A DNA stretch of 64,000 nt from Anaeramoeba flamelloides (lineage: Eukaryota > Metamonada > Anaeramoebidae): contig JANTQA010000032.1 in assembly GCA_027625915.1 (NCBI GenBank), forward strand, positions 13,594,001-13,658,000, written 5' to 3'. A model generated the notes under the pieces. It ran no database searches, was not told the origin of the DNA, and was given only the letters and a program-made list of their open reading frames with translations. Shown in pieces: positions 37,283 through 50,100 of the stretch. A program made the translations under genes and the position numbers. Each line of letters opens with the position of its first letter. Position 1 is the stretch's first letter.

Positions 37283-39823
37283 GAGTAAACAATATTCATA
37301 AAAATAACTTTAAACTATTCACTTGTGTTCATTTTGGTAACAATCAATATTACAATAAAAAGTTCTTTTGATAAATTTTCATTCCAAAATCTATTTGATC
37401 TAAAACACCTATACCAATAAATATAAAAAACAAATTAAAGGAGAATAGGAAGATAAATTATTTTAAAAAATTAGAAAAGTAAACCTTAAGTGAGTAGTGA
37501 CACCATAATAACCACTGGAATTGAATTGTGTGATAGTTTATTAAAAATTATATTGAGTTCGTCGGTTCTAGATTCCCAAAAAATTTAAACAAAAAAAAAA
37601 AACAAAAATGTTACTTTTGCTAATATCAACTATTAAAATTTCTCAAAACATATTCTTCTTAAAAAAAATATTAAAATGGGAGAAATTGATTTGATTTTTT
37701 TAGGAGATTATTTTTTGAAATATAAAACTAAACCCATTCACTTTGTATTTTCAATGTATATTTATATAATACTTAATATTTATTTGATTATAACCAAATC
37801 GTCAAATATTCTACAAATCTAAATATTCTAGAGATCTCAAAAAATAATTAGAATAATTTTGCTAACTTTCAAAATTCTATTTTTGAAAAGAGAATTTAAG
37901 AATTTATTGGTAGTATTTCTTATATAAATTTTTATTTAGTAGTTTCAAGTTTTTAAAAAGCAATTCATTTTATCTGGGTAATATTCTTTTTATATTGTTA
38001 AAACAATTTTATGTTTATTAATTAAATTCTTTTTTTTTTTTCCCGAACTTGAAATGTTTTAAGGACTTATTTATTATTAATAAAATAAGTAAACCACATT
38101 TTTTTATTATCTTACAAAAGTGTCATAATATTTTCAAGATAATTCTTTTGAATTTTAATAAATACAAATATATGCTTATTTTAGAAGTATTAAACTAGAA
38201 TTTATTTAAACGTTTTTTAACAATTTTTACTCAACTTCAACTAATCAATTTAACAAAATATATCAGAACAATAATATCAAAAAAAAAATATTTCTATTAC
38301 CTTTCCAATATTTAAATTCCTTATTTTGTACATCTTAAAAAATAATTTGGATTCAAAATAATTATTTATTTCGAAGTACAAGATCAATTTAGCATTTTTA
38401 TTTCAATTCCTAATCAATTTTTGAGTTAAATGTATAATTATTTAGAATTGTGAGATTCTATTTTACTAAAGTAAATTACATGTCATGGATATTGGCCTTC
38501 ATAACAGGGTTTAAAATTAATTTGAATTTCTTGCTTTGTAACTATTTAAGTAATTTTAGTATATTTTAGAATTAAGAAAATAATAATTTGATCATATAAA
38601 GATCAAAAAATAAACAATCAATTTTGAAAATTGAATCAAAAGAAAGAAATTTAAGCCTATGATCAGATCAAAGGATATTTTTCTTGCGGTTATATATCTG
38701 CTTGTTTGTGTTGGTTGAACATTTACATGGCAATTACTTATTAATTTTCAAATAATCCTTGGATCCCAACTTATTATCATATAAGATTTAATAACAATGC
38801 AAATATCCAGGATAATAGAAATCATTAAGCCCATTCTATATGTTAATTCTCTTTAGTTAAAACAATCCCTTGAACAAATGGTTTTTTAAAAAAAACAATT
38901 TAAATTCGATATATTTCACAAAAAAAGTTTAATAAAAAATGAATGAAGGTAAGATTTTTTAACAATTCGTTTTTTTTTATGGATATAAGTTCATATTGCC
39001 CTTTTTAATTTTTGGGTAAGCTCAATTAAAATATGAGTTTTATACCAGAAGTTGACATTTTTACTTTTTTTTTTAATGATCATTTACAATTTGATCTGAA
39101 AAATGTATTATTTATTTGTTGTTTTTTTTTTGATTTTGAGAATATAAATTGCTCTGTTTAAAAAAAATTCAAAAGATTTTTTCCAACATAAAATCTAATA
39201 CCACAATAGAATATTGATATAAGAACAAAAGATAAATTATTTAACATTCTCCAAAGTAGATTAAATAAATCAAATTAAAATTCTATTTTGATTTTTAATT
39301 TTACTTGTAAAATTAGAATTAATTAATTATTTTCAACAAGAACTTTAAATACTAAAAACAACTAGACACATCCAAAGTAAAAATATTGTTTTTTAATCTT
39401 CTTTCAAAATATTAAAAAGTGAAAAATTTGGCTTTATGGTGGATACCCACTTAAAACAATTAAATTTTGTATTTCCTAGTGGTTGCAATAGTAAATAAAT
39501 GGTTCTTGTTTCGGAAAACTTATATTTTTTTTTTTTGAGCATTTATTGTTTGGAAAAGTAAAATATGAAACCTATAGTGAATATTTCAATGAAAAGTTCA
39601 TAAAAAAATATTTTATGTTATAATATCTGAATAAATGACCTTAATTTGGTCATGTTAGAGTCATTTAAAGAATTAGTCAAAGCTGAAAATCTAAAATTTC
39701 AAAAACTCAAAAAAAGGGGGAGATGACAAGAAAACAATAAAAAATCAACAAGAAAATTTTTGAAAAAATTAATAAAATGATAATTGATAAAAATACTTAT
39801 GATGCACCGAATAACATAAATCA

Positions 39824-39828
<5 letters not shown>

Positions 39829-39861
<33 letters not shown>
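39829..39861. repeat. (TA)n microsatellite
   Basis: About 16 TA units in intergenic DNA. Confidence 0.9.
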
Positions 39862-39862
<1 letters not shown>

Positions 39863-40645
39863 CAAGCCAACTACGAAGTTTCTTAAAAAAATAATTGATA
39901 AAAGGGTAATCGTCCTTTATACAGTCAGAATCATAAAAAATAAATAAAAGAAAGTGAAAGGATTTTTTTTGATCATTCAAAGAAAAATGTATTTGAATTT
40001 TTTCATTTTTATCATTGTTAATAGAAAAGGTTTTTTTTTTTTGATTTAAAATAAAAAAAAAACCCAAAACAATATTAAACGAAATTTTTATTGAAAACAG
40101 CTTAATATATTTATTTTTTTCAAAATGCTCTTTTTTACTTTAAGTAGAATAAACTTTTACTTTGCTATGTTTTACACCTTATATATATTAATATTTGAGA
40201 ATTGAAATTTTATTATTATTTGAGTAATTCCAAAATCAATTGATTTATTAATAATGAATGAAATAATTAAGTTAATTTTATGATAAAAAGAATAAATTTA
40301 AATTATTAGAACAATATTGAGAAATTTTTATTATTTTTTTCTGATAAAATTTTAATAAATATTGAATTAAGAAGAAAAATGAAATTCATTTATGTTTTTG
40401 TAAAAAAAAATTAAAAGTTTTTATGAACAATTTTCGAAAAAATTAATTCAAGAAATACAAAAATATTATAAAAAAATTTTTTGAAAAAAATTTTCAAACA
40501 AGATTTTGAGGATTATTTTAATAAAAACTTATTTACTAGATAAATTAATTTACTCTATTTTTAAAAAGTTTATATTAAATTTTATTCAAAGATAATATTC
40601 TGGTTTAAAAATGATTTTTGAATTTTTCATGTTTATTAATAAAAT

Positions 40646-40748
40646 TGTGATTTTTTCATTAAAGGTGATACTTTTTGAGTATGTACACAAATCCCAGGAA
40701 ACTTGGTGTGGTATCCAAAAAGTTTCTTCTTTAATGGAAAAATCATGA
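40646..40748. repeat. short foldback (inverted repeat)
   Basis: Arms of about 35 nt around TGATTTTTTCATTAAAGG and its imperfect reverse complement (TTTAATGGAAAAATCATGA) flank a 30-nt loop that is richer in GC than its surroundings (ACACAAATCCCAGGAAAC). It lies about 420 bp downstream of the 5S rRNA gene's 3' end. It could be a tiny MITE or a structured RNA. Confidence 0.5.
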
Positions 40749-41167
40749 TCGTAGAAGAAATTATTTTTTCACAGATGTAGTCGATTTACGATAACTAATA
40801 ATAAAATATGTGTTTTTTACATTCTAATTTGGAGATTTGGTTGAATTTTATATATACCTTTGTGATAATTAAATTTGGTATCAAAATTATTTATAGTGTT
40901 TTACAAATAAATGTGAAATTTTTTAAAAATTTATTGTTAACTCAAAATGATAATATTATTTATAAATTGAAGGATTTATTTTTTTTTAGTTATAATATAA
41001 ATATTAGTTTATCTCATTTTATTTCAAATTAATAATATATAAATATGTTTTGAAGTTGTAAATAATAATTTTTGTGATTCAAATTGTAATAAAAACAGAA
41101 TTAAATAATTTTGTATTTTAAGGAAAATAAGATTTTTTATCTTTTTATAAAAATTTAAAAAAAAAAA

Positions 41168-41288
41168 GTATTCAGCACCAAGTGTTCGCGAGAGGTTCCC
41201 CATCTCACTAACTAGCTTAGCCCTCAATTCGTTGATCTTCTGGGTTCGGAATGTGTCCAGGATTATTAAATTGGGTATGGCCGAATAC
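41168..41288 (-). rRNA. 5S ribosomal RNA
   Basis: Reading the minus strand from 41288, the 5' GTATTCGGCCATACC pairs with the 3' GCTGAATAC (acceptor-like helix I). Conserved 5S blocks appear in order: GGCCATACC, CCGAACCCAGAAG, GGGCTAAGC, and GATGGGGAACC (the box C position, canonical GATGGGAGACC). The 121-nt length is typical. A T run follows immediately, a good RNA polymerase III terminator. Only one copy is seen in the window, so it is either dispersed or at least not in a local tandem array. Confidence 0.9.
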
Positions 41289-42292
41289 ACTCATTAAAAA
41301 ACAATAGTTTAATTTTCATAAATATCAATTATTTAGATCATAATTTTTTTTAATAAATTATATTTTTTATGTCAATTATAAACATCATCAAATCCAAATT
41401 AAAACATGGTAGATTATAAATCCTAATCAATAAATAAAATAAATTTCCATCTGATCTAAAACCATCTTATGAAATAAATAAATTATTTATTAAACAAAAT
41501 ATATTTAGTTTCTAGAGATCCAAAAAATTTTTTTCCAGAAAAAAAGAATAATAAGTTTTTAATCTTTGAAACAAATAAATTTTTGATGTTTATTCAATTT
41601 TTGAAAAAAAAAATAATAAATAATTATTGGATAAAAGCTTTTTGGAAAATAATAAATTCAACGAAAATTCAATAAAATTTTCAAATGTAGAATAATATTT
41701 TCCAAGATATTTTTCTATTGTAAACCCTCAGATAATTTTTAATTCCAAAATTTTCAAAGATAATTATTTATAAATTCTATTTCTTAGAATCTTTTCATAT
41801 GAATACAAAAATGTTTTACAAGGCAATTGGACTGTTTGCGTTTCTAAGTAATATGTATAAATATAGATGTGTGCGCGTGTGTGTATTCTATTTTTGAATA
41901 ATATGATAAATAATGAACAAAAAAATCGTTTGTTTTGTTTTTTTATTAAGAAAGCAAATTTTATTTCTATATAAATAATATTTATTTGAGCAAAATGTGA
42001 TAATTAATTTATTTTGACTTATTTTCAATCATTCAGTCCAAATGATTATATTTGTTTCACAAATATAATTAAATTTTTCAATTTTCAAATCAAATAGAAA
42101 TTGAAAAAGTTGAATTTTAAAATAAGGAATTCAGACAACTTGTTCCAATATTCGGATTATTCTGTTAAAAATTACCAATTATGTTAGACATTTTTTGAGA
42201 AGCGCAATTTTAAATGTTTCACCTTTATTTGTGATGATAAAAAAATAAAACAAAAAAAAAAAAAAAAAAACATATTTGTAAAAATAATAGGT

Positions 42293-45200
42293 TTAATTTG
42301 TTGAAGAATTGGATGAACTTGATGATGTTAAAGAAATATTTGACTTTTCAGGGTTTTTTGAATTCGGAGAGGTGTCCGACATTTCGGAAATATTTGAAGA
42401 ATCAGGCGAAGATTTTATTGAAATTGAAGAATAATCATTTGAAGATAATAAATAATTACGTTTATTCTTCGATTTTAATTTGTTTTTTTTTTTTTTTCTA
42501 CTTTCTTTTTTTGATTTTTTTTTCTATTTTTTTCTAAAAAAAGATCTTCGTCACCAGACTCTTCGAATAAATTTCCTGAATTTTTTTTTAAATTTTTTGA
42601 TTTATTTTTTTTTGCTATTAAATTTTTTTGTTGTTTTTTTAATTTACTTTTCTTTTTTTTCAATTTCCTTTTGTTTCTCCTTTCTCCAATTATTTGTAAT
42701 AATTGTAAATCTTTTTTAATTATTTTCATTTCTTTCTTTTTTTTTTTGATTTCTTTTAGTAATTTAATTTTCATTTTCTTTTCTTTTTTTCTTAGAATTT
42801 GTTTTTTATTTTTTTTTTTCGAATTTATTTTATTTATTTGTCTCTTTTCTTTACCCCTTTCTAATTCTTTTTCTAATTTTCTTCCATCTTCAATTTCATT
42901 TTTCAAATCAATTTTTGTTTGAATTATTTTTTTATTAACAAGAGATAATTCATTTTTTGGAGATTGGAAGGTTAAATCATTATTGTTTGTTTGTTCAAAA
43001 ATATTTTTGTTATTTTGGTTTTCAATTCCATTTAAATTATTGGATATTAGTTTTTCACTTTCATTTTCATTTTGGTTTTCTTCATTTGTGTTTGTTTTGA
43101 GTTTTCCAATTACACCTTCATCTTCAATTTTATTTTCATTTTCATTTATTTTTTTTTCTTCAAAACCGTTCTGTGGATCTTTTATTTTTACATTTTCGTT
43201 TTCTTCTTTTTTGTTTTCATTTATTACAGTTTGATTAGAAGAAATAGTAGAATATAATAAATTATTGCTGTGATTTTCTGTATCCAATTTTTTAGAATTT
43301 TGACTAATTAAATTTGAATTATTTACAATTCTTAAATCATTTATCTGGATTTTGTTAGTGTCATTTGCTTCGTTAGCAGTCACATTTAATTGATTTTTTA
43401 GTTTTATATATATATATATTTAATTGTTTAAATCTTTCTTTCATTATCAAAACTGCTTTTTTTCTTTTAGGGATTTTTTGAATTTTTTTTTTCATTTTGA
43501 AATATTTTTTTTGATTAATTATTTCCTTTATTTTTGATTTTTTGATTTTTTTTTCATAAAGTTTAATTTTCTTTTGTTGAATTTTTAAAATTCCGAATAA
43601 TTTTTTATTTTGTTTTTCTAATTTTAAAATTTGTTTTTGATTTTTTTTTTTAACCTTTTCTTGAATATAAAAAGAATCTTTAGTGTTTTGTTTTAATGTA
43701 TTCATTTGATTTTCCATTTCAGTTTGTAATTGAATGTTCTGTTTTCTAAATAATTCAATTGTGTTTCGTAAATTTTCAATTTCTAATTTTTGTGAATTAA
43801 TATTTTTTTTATTTTTATTTTTATATTTATTGCTATTTGTTATTTGTTTTTTTTTTTTTGAGATTTTTAGGTATTTTTTTTTCTTTTCTTTTTTCCTCTT
43901 CCTCTTCTTCTTCCTCTTCTTTTCCTTTTCCTTTTCCTTTTTCAATTCCTTTTTCAATTTCTTTTTCGATTTCAATTTCAATTTTTGTTAATTTTTTCTT
44001 GTTAGTGTTTTGTTTTTTCTTTAATTTTTTCTTGTGTTTATTAAATTTTATTATTTTTAACATTTCCTCCTCTGTCATTTTATTATAAATAAGATAGTCA
44101 TCATTTTCTTCTTCGTTTTCCTGATTAACATGATATTCATCTTCAAGTTCGTATTCGTATTCTTCATTATTTTCATTATCATCTTCGGAAGGGTTATTTT
44201 TTAAATTTTCAACAATATTTCTCTCAATCTCATTGTTTCCTAACTTGTAATATTTCTGATTTTCATTTTCTAAATCTTTTTTATTTTTCTGAAATTCTTT
44301 TTTATTGGGATCCCTTTGTTCTTTGTTATTATTTTCATCTTTTTCCTTCTCCACATCGCTTTCCTCTTTGATATTTTTTTCTAAGATCCCAACATTAAAT
44401 TCATCATCAATATATTCTCCTGCTTCAGCTTCGGTTTCATCATCATCTTCTTCTTCATCTTCACTTTCCCTTTCACTTTTTTCATCATTATATTTTTCAA
44501 CATTATTTTCATCTTTTTCAAGTTTATTTTGTTCTTTATTTTCAAAATATTTCTCTTCATTTCTTTCATACTCTTTTACAAGTCTATGGTTTAATTTTTC
44601 GTTTTCATTTTTTTCGTACAAGAATGTTTGATCTTCTGATTTCCCAGATTCTTCATTATTTGATTCAATTTTTTCTAAAAAATGCACAACAATCGAGAAA
44701 TATTCATTATTCTCAGGAAGCTTTAATGCCTTTTCAAACCAAGTCTGAGCTTTTTTAAGCTTATGGTCCTTAAAATACATTATTCCCAGTCGAACCAAAA
44801 ATTCGATCCTGTTTGGGTTAAATTTGACACCACGCTCAAATAAAGCAATAGCTTGTTTTTTTTTCCCCAACTTGGTTAACAAATCTTCCAAGTGTGCATA
44901 CAGTGTAGTATTAGCGGAATCCAATTCAATCGCCTTTTCGTAGTGTTTGCAGGATTCTTTCAATTCCCCCATTTTTTCAAGTAGCATTGCTAGGTTCCCA
45001 TGCCCCTGTGGAAACACAGCATTAACTTCAATCGCTTTCTCGTACAATTCTCTTGCTCTTTTGACGTTCCCCCTTTTCTCCAGTAAAGACGCCAAATTGT
45101 TGTACGCACTATGCGTACCTGGCTTCACTTCGATGGCCTTTTCAAAATGGTGAATTGCCAAATCCCATTTGACTAAGTGCCGATATGAAAATCCTAAATT

Positions 45201-45437
45201 GTTATGTAAATTGTCGCTCGTAGGCTCAAGCTCCAAGGCTTGCTCCAAGTATTCTATGGCTTTTTCATGATCACCCATTTCATTCAAAACAAAGCCAAGC
45301 TTTCGAAGCACAGGAACATTGTTTGAGTCAAGCGATAATATTTGTTCAAATGTCTTTATGGCTTAGTTATATTCCTTTTGTGAAAGATAAATTGATCCAA
45401 GTGTCATTAACATTTCTGGGTCTGTAATTTCACTCAT
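42293..45437 (-). CDS. TPR-repeat plus coiled-coil protein, reading frame broken (possible pseudogene)
   Basis: A start MSEITDPEMLMTLGSIYLS at 45437 leads into about seven tetratricopeptide repeats: KAIEYLEQALELEPTSDNLH, AIHHFEKAIEVKPGTHSAYN, RARELYEKAIEVN and others. Long Glu/Asp-, Lys- and Asn-rich coiled-coil segments follow, then a Ser-rich tail (SSISIKSSPDSSNISEMSD) ending in TAA at 42293-42295. The open frame is interrupted by an in-frame TAA at 45363-45365 inside the first repeat. It also shifts frame at an A13 run (about 43847-43859), near an A6/(TA)n stretch (about 43393-43420) and at an A15 run (about 42483-42497). The text is clearly protein-like on both sides of every break. Three breaks sit in homopolymers or simple repeats, so assembly error is plausible for those; the TAA is a substitution. 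It is otherwise about 1048 codons, with scaffold-like content. TPR assignment is certain; an intact product is not. Confidence 0.7.
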
Positions 45438-47152
45438 CTTTGTTTTGTTGATTTTGTTTGCGTTTGTTTTTTTTTGATATCTTATTTTAACAGCAAAAAA
45501 CTGAAAAAAATGATTTGTTAGCTTGAATTTTTTGAAGTGGGGAGTTAGAAAACGTTGGAACCTTTATTTAAGAAATCCTAATTCAATTATTTGCTTAACA
45601 AACTTTTTCTTTTGATTTTTTTTACGAATAATTTGTTTGGCCTCTTTTTACAAATCTATAAGATAGATTTTTTAATAAGTTTACTTTGAGGATTTAAACC
45701 AAGTTTATTTTATAAACTAAGTATATTTCAGAACTTTAATATCCAATTATTCACATAATTAATTGTGGTTTCAAATTAATTTTTATTAAATTTTTAATTG
45801 AATATATAACATTAAGGGGCTTGTTACTCTTATTTATTTATTTTCCTAAAGGTGATAGAGTAATTATTTACATAAAGGTACAATGGAATTCGATTGAAAA
45901 ACTTATTTATCAACTTTAGAGAAATGTACTATCAGTTTTTAATTGATATTGTTATATCCAAGAATTTTTGTTAAAAAGATCTTAGATCCTTTTTTGTTTG
46001 GATTTTTGGATCAAAAACAGAAAAAAAAAATTTTCCTAACTTTTTTATTTTCGAAGAAATCTTACTTTTGGTAATTTCCGAGAGTCTTTATGAATAAATA
46101 ACGTTGAAAATATAATCTTGTTTTTAAAAATACATTAAAAATAAATCAAATATTTAATTCTAGAAGATTTAAAAAAATTGATCATTTATTTTTATTCAGA
46201 AATAATTATTAAATGTCTTGAAATTTAAAAGACTAGGTAATAATCTTTTTTATAAAATCCAGATTATAAACTTGGAACTTTTAGTATTAAATCAGATATT
46301 TGATAATATCTATTTATTTTTTTTTATTAGAATTATAAATTTGAATTAGTTTTATTGGATTGAAAATCTTTAAACAATTGAGAAATAACTATAACTACGA
46401 TTGATACATTCAATCTTTGTGTTGTTAATAACCTAATGGACAATTTACAATTGAGTTTTGAATTACTTATTATTTTAATCAAATTCAATAGTATTTCTTT
46501 GGATATAAAGTTGAAATTTTCCAGGTATTAAAAAAGTATTTTGGGAGATTTTTTTATTTTATTGTTTGGTTTTTTTTTTCATGTTTTTTTATTCAATAAA
46601 AAGAAAAAATTGATTTCTACTTTTCTTTGAATATAAAAATTATATTTTTTTCAAAGTTTAAAATAATTATTGTAATTTTTTTGATATTAAGTAGATTTTT
46701 TAAAATGTGTTATTTTAGGACTTAGTGGTTTATTTTTAATGTGTGCATTTGTATGCTTCCTTTATCTACATAAAAATTTCTTTCTTCCTTAATAGAAAAT
46801 AATTGTTTTTTTAAATAATTCAGAAATATGTTGGAATTTGTAACTTTACAATATGAGAAAAATATATCAAATTTTTAAAAGAAATTCATTTCTAAAAATA
46901 GCCTTAAAATAAAGTTAGGATATTGTAGTAATCAGATTTTTACTTTGTTTTTGAATTTCATGATACGGTAAAATTTTTTTTGTATTTGCTATTAAATTTA
47001 CTGGATATTTTTTTTAATTTGTTAGTGCCTTAATTATACCTTTTTAAGGTTTATTAAGGACAACATATTGTATTTCAATTTTTTGAAAACAATAAATTTG
47101 GAAAGCACTTCAAAAAAACTCCGAATGAAAAATTCATTTTTTTTCTTTAAAA
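45438..47152. other. divergent intergenic region
   Basis: About 1.7 kb between the TPR gene (-) and the TRIM-like gene (+), expected to contain both promoters. AT-rich, with no repeat pair or gene recognised. Confidence 0.55.
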
Positions 47153-50100
47153 ATGTCACAAAAGATCGAAGAAACAGATGGAAATTTTCCTTCTAATATT
47201 GGCCTAGAAGAAGAAGAAGGAGAAGAAGAAACACAAATACCAATACAAAATCTGAAAGTGAATTGTACGATTTGTGAAAGAAAATCAAAATCAAATGTTG
47301 AAGCGGTCTTGTTTTGTTCAATTTGTTCAATCAATCTTTGTCAGTCATGTGAAAATAACTTTCATTCTTTTCTTGGTCACCAAACAAAACCAATTGTATC
47401 AAAGAAGACAAGTAAAATCCACAATCATTATTATTCTTTTTTTTGTTTTTTTGAAAAATGAAAAGGCTTTACTTTTAAAAAAACTCTTTGTTTTATTGAT
47501 AAGAGATCATACAAGTAAAACAAACTTTTAACAACTCTTTTGAAGATGGTAACCTTATATTACAATCTGATGTTTTAAAAATTAAAATTGACTAATTTGG
47601 GCTTTATTTCTCTTTTGGGTTTGTAAAAACATCTTTTGTATTAAATTTCAAAAAGGTAAACAAAACAACAAGAAAAGCCATTTTACTCAGCTGTGAGAAA
47701 AATATTTTTGAACACAACTTCTAAAAATAGCTCTAATTACGTTGAGTAACTGGTTTTACCGAGACAACTTTGAAAAACTTTTCGATCATACTTTTCTTCA
47801 CAAAATCAAAAAAAAAAAAAAAAGAAACTTGAAAAAAATTATAAGCAAACTTTTTATTTTATTTTTTTTTGGTTTTCTGAAAGGAAACAAGTTTGTGCTT
47901 TTTCAGAGTCCTGAATTTTTTGTCATTTCTTTTTTGAACCAAACAAACGAAAATATTACAATCTTTTTAATTTTTTTTGATTTGATTCAATAGTTGGTTG
48001 ATTATGACCAATTGTATTTTTAGGAACAAAAACGAATAAAAAGGAACAAACTTTAAAAAAAGGAAGATTGAACAAACAACTAGCTTTGAAATCTGATGTG
48101 AGAAAAATTTTACTTTCTTTTCAATCAATTTCATTTGGAATCAATAAGGTGAAAGGACTATCTAAAATAAAGCCACTATATGAAGGGTGTGAGTCAAAAC
48201 ATTGTTGAATTATTCCCTTTATCTCTTGTTACCCAGAACAACTATTACAATTTCAAATTTTTCGAAATTTGGAAAGTATTTCTGATCGAATTCGTAAATT
48301 GTAAGTGAAGTGTTTTCCAAAACCCAAGCCATTATTCTTCTAAGTCAAGTATTTTCTAGTTTTCAAGAAAAAACTGTGAAAAAATCAAGTCTTATTGATT
48401 AAGAATGGGTTAAGGTTATCAGTACCAACTTTTTGTTTGGTTAGGTAAAATTTCTAAATTTCGAAAAATTTGAAATTGTAATAGTTGTTCTGGGTAACAA
48501 GAGATAAAGGGAATAATTCAACAATGTTTTGACTCACACCCTTCATATAGTGGCTTTATTTTAGATAGTCCTTTCACCTTATTGATTCCAAATGAAATTG
48601 ATTGGAAAGGAAGTAAAATTTTTCCAGAAACATAAAATATTTTTTTCAGAACCATTTCAAAATTATTTTTCATGGGATGTTTCGTATATGCTTCGTGTAT
48701 TTAGAGATATCGTTAAAAGATTGTTAATCAATTTTTTCATCATTTTTTTATATCCTGTACAAATCTATTATTAGGGAATAATTTCAATTTTTGGATTTTC
48801 CATACTCATTATCTATTTTTAAGAATTATGAATTTTTTTTTTTTTTTTTTTAAAAATCTTGATAATTTATTTCTTAAAAAGAGAGAACCAAACGAAAAAA
48901 AATATAAACAAAAAACTTTTACATTTTGATTAATAAAATATAATACTAAATATCATTAAAAAAAAAAAATTGAAAACAGAAAAAATAAATCTACTTTCTG
49001 TGAAGATTGAGATCCATTTGGTTTCAAATCCAATTGCTGAATTTGTATCAAGATATCAAAAAAATTAGGAAAAAAATTGACCTTAAATTAATATTTGAAG
49101 ATACTCAACAATTAATATTATTGAAAACGGTCTTGAAAATTTTTAGAAAAAAAATCAAATGCAACAGAACTCAAAATAATAACATTTGTTCTTGACTTTG
49201 ATTTCCACTAAAATAATTTTTTTCAAGATACTCAAAAAGTTTAAATTCAATGAGAATTCATTTATAAATTACACTAAACGGTCTTTAACAACACCTTCAT
49301 TTTGTACATTTTTAAAATTAATTAAAGATTTTTTATAAAGTTAACCATTTCTTTTTCATAGGCAATTAAAGATTTATTTTTTTTTTTAATACTACAATTT
49401 AAACGAAATAAATTCAATTTTTTTTTTATTGTTGAATAAGTGTTGATTACACTCTAAATGTTCTTTTACTTAACTTCCCGAAAAGGAAATTTAAGAAAAA
49501 ATCATAGATTTCACGATTTTTCAAGGGAAAAGACATACCCAAATTATTTTATGGATAAAAATCGAAAAGAAATTAGCAAAAACAAAAAATTGAAAAGAAA
49601 AAAGGAAAAAAATTAAAATTAAAATTTAAAAAGGGTTTAAAAAATAAATTGGTAAAAAATCAAAAAAAAAAAAAAAATACAATGCTATCTTGAATTAAGA
49701 ACACCCAAAATCATGCCCAGAATACTTTTAGTTGATTTAATTTGATTTGATAATTGATCATGAATGTTCACTTAGGGATATTTGATTCATTATTATAATT
49801 TCCTTTTTTCTTTTTGATCTGATTTGCTTAAAACCTTTGATCATTTTTTACCTTTGATTCTTAGTTTTTATTTTCAAGTTACATATACTTTCGTGTTTCA
49901 GTGTTTCAGTATTTCAGTATTAGCAAATAACCACTTGATTCATTTTCCTTTGTAAATCTTCTTCTCAATATAAAAAAGATTCATCTAGGGAAAAAATGGA
50001 AAAAATTGAAATTAATTGATCTCTTTTCTTTTAATATTCCATTTCATTGTTTGTATTGATATATTCTGGGTTAGCTGGTTATTCTGAATGAATGAAATTT

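Larger units (their letters stand above)
36169..42292. other. 6.1-kb region with MITE and 5S gene
   Basis: Lies between the 3' end of the small charged-protein gene (+) and the 3' end of the TPR gene (-). It contains a TTAA MITE (36762-37282), a (TA)n tract (about 39829-39861), a small foldback (40646-40748) and a 5S rRNA gene (41168-41288, -). No protein gene was recognised; the short open frames at 39.8-41.0 kb have no supporting features. Confidence 0.55.

Noticed and set aside
39825-40067. 80-residue minus-strand frame ending in alternating Ile-Tyr
   Set aside because: The end is translation of the (TA)n tract and the remainder has no family features.
42475-44631. Plus-strand open frames rich in Phe and Ser opposite the TPR gene
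   Set aside because: They are antisense shadows of Lys/Glu/Asn-rich coding sequence and have no domain, start context or splice logic.
45363-45365. In-frame TAA read as a sense codon (alternative genetic code)
   Set aside because: TAA terminates the phospholipase B-like, HECT, SPA, TRIM-like and small charged-protein genes at the expected family C-termini, so a local gene lesion or error is simpler.
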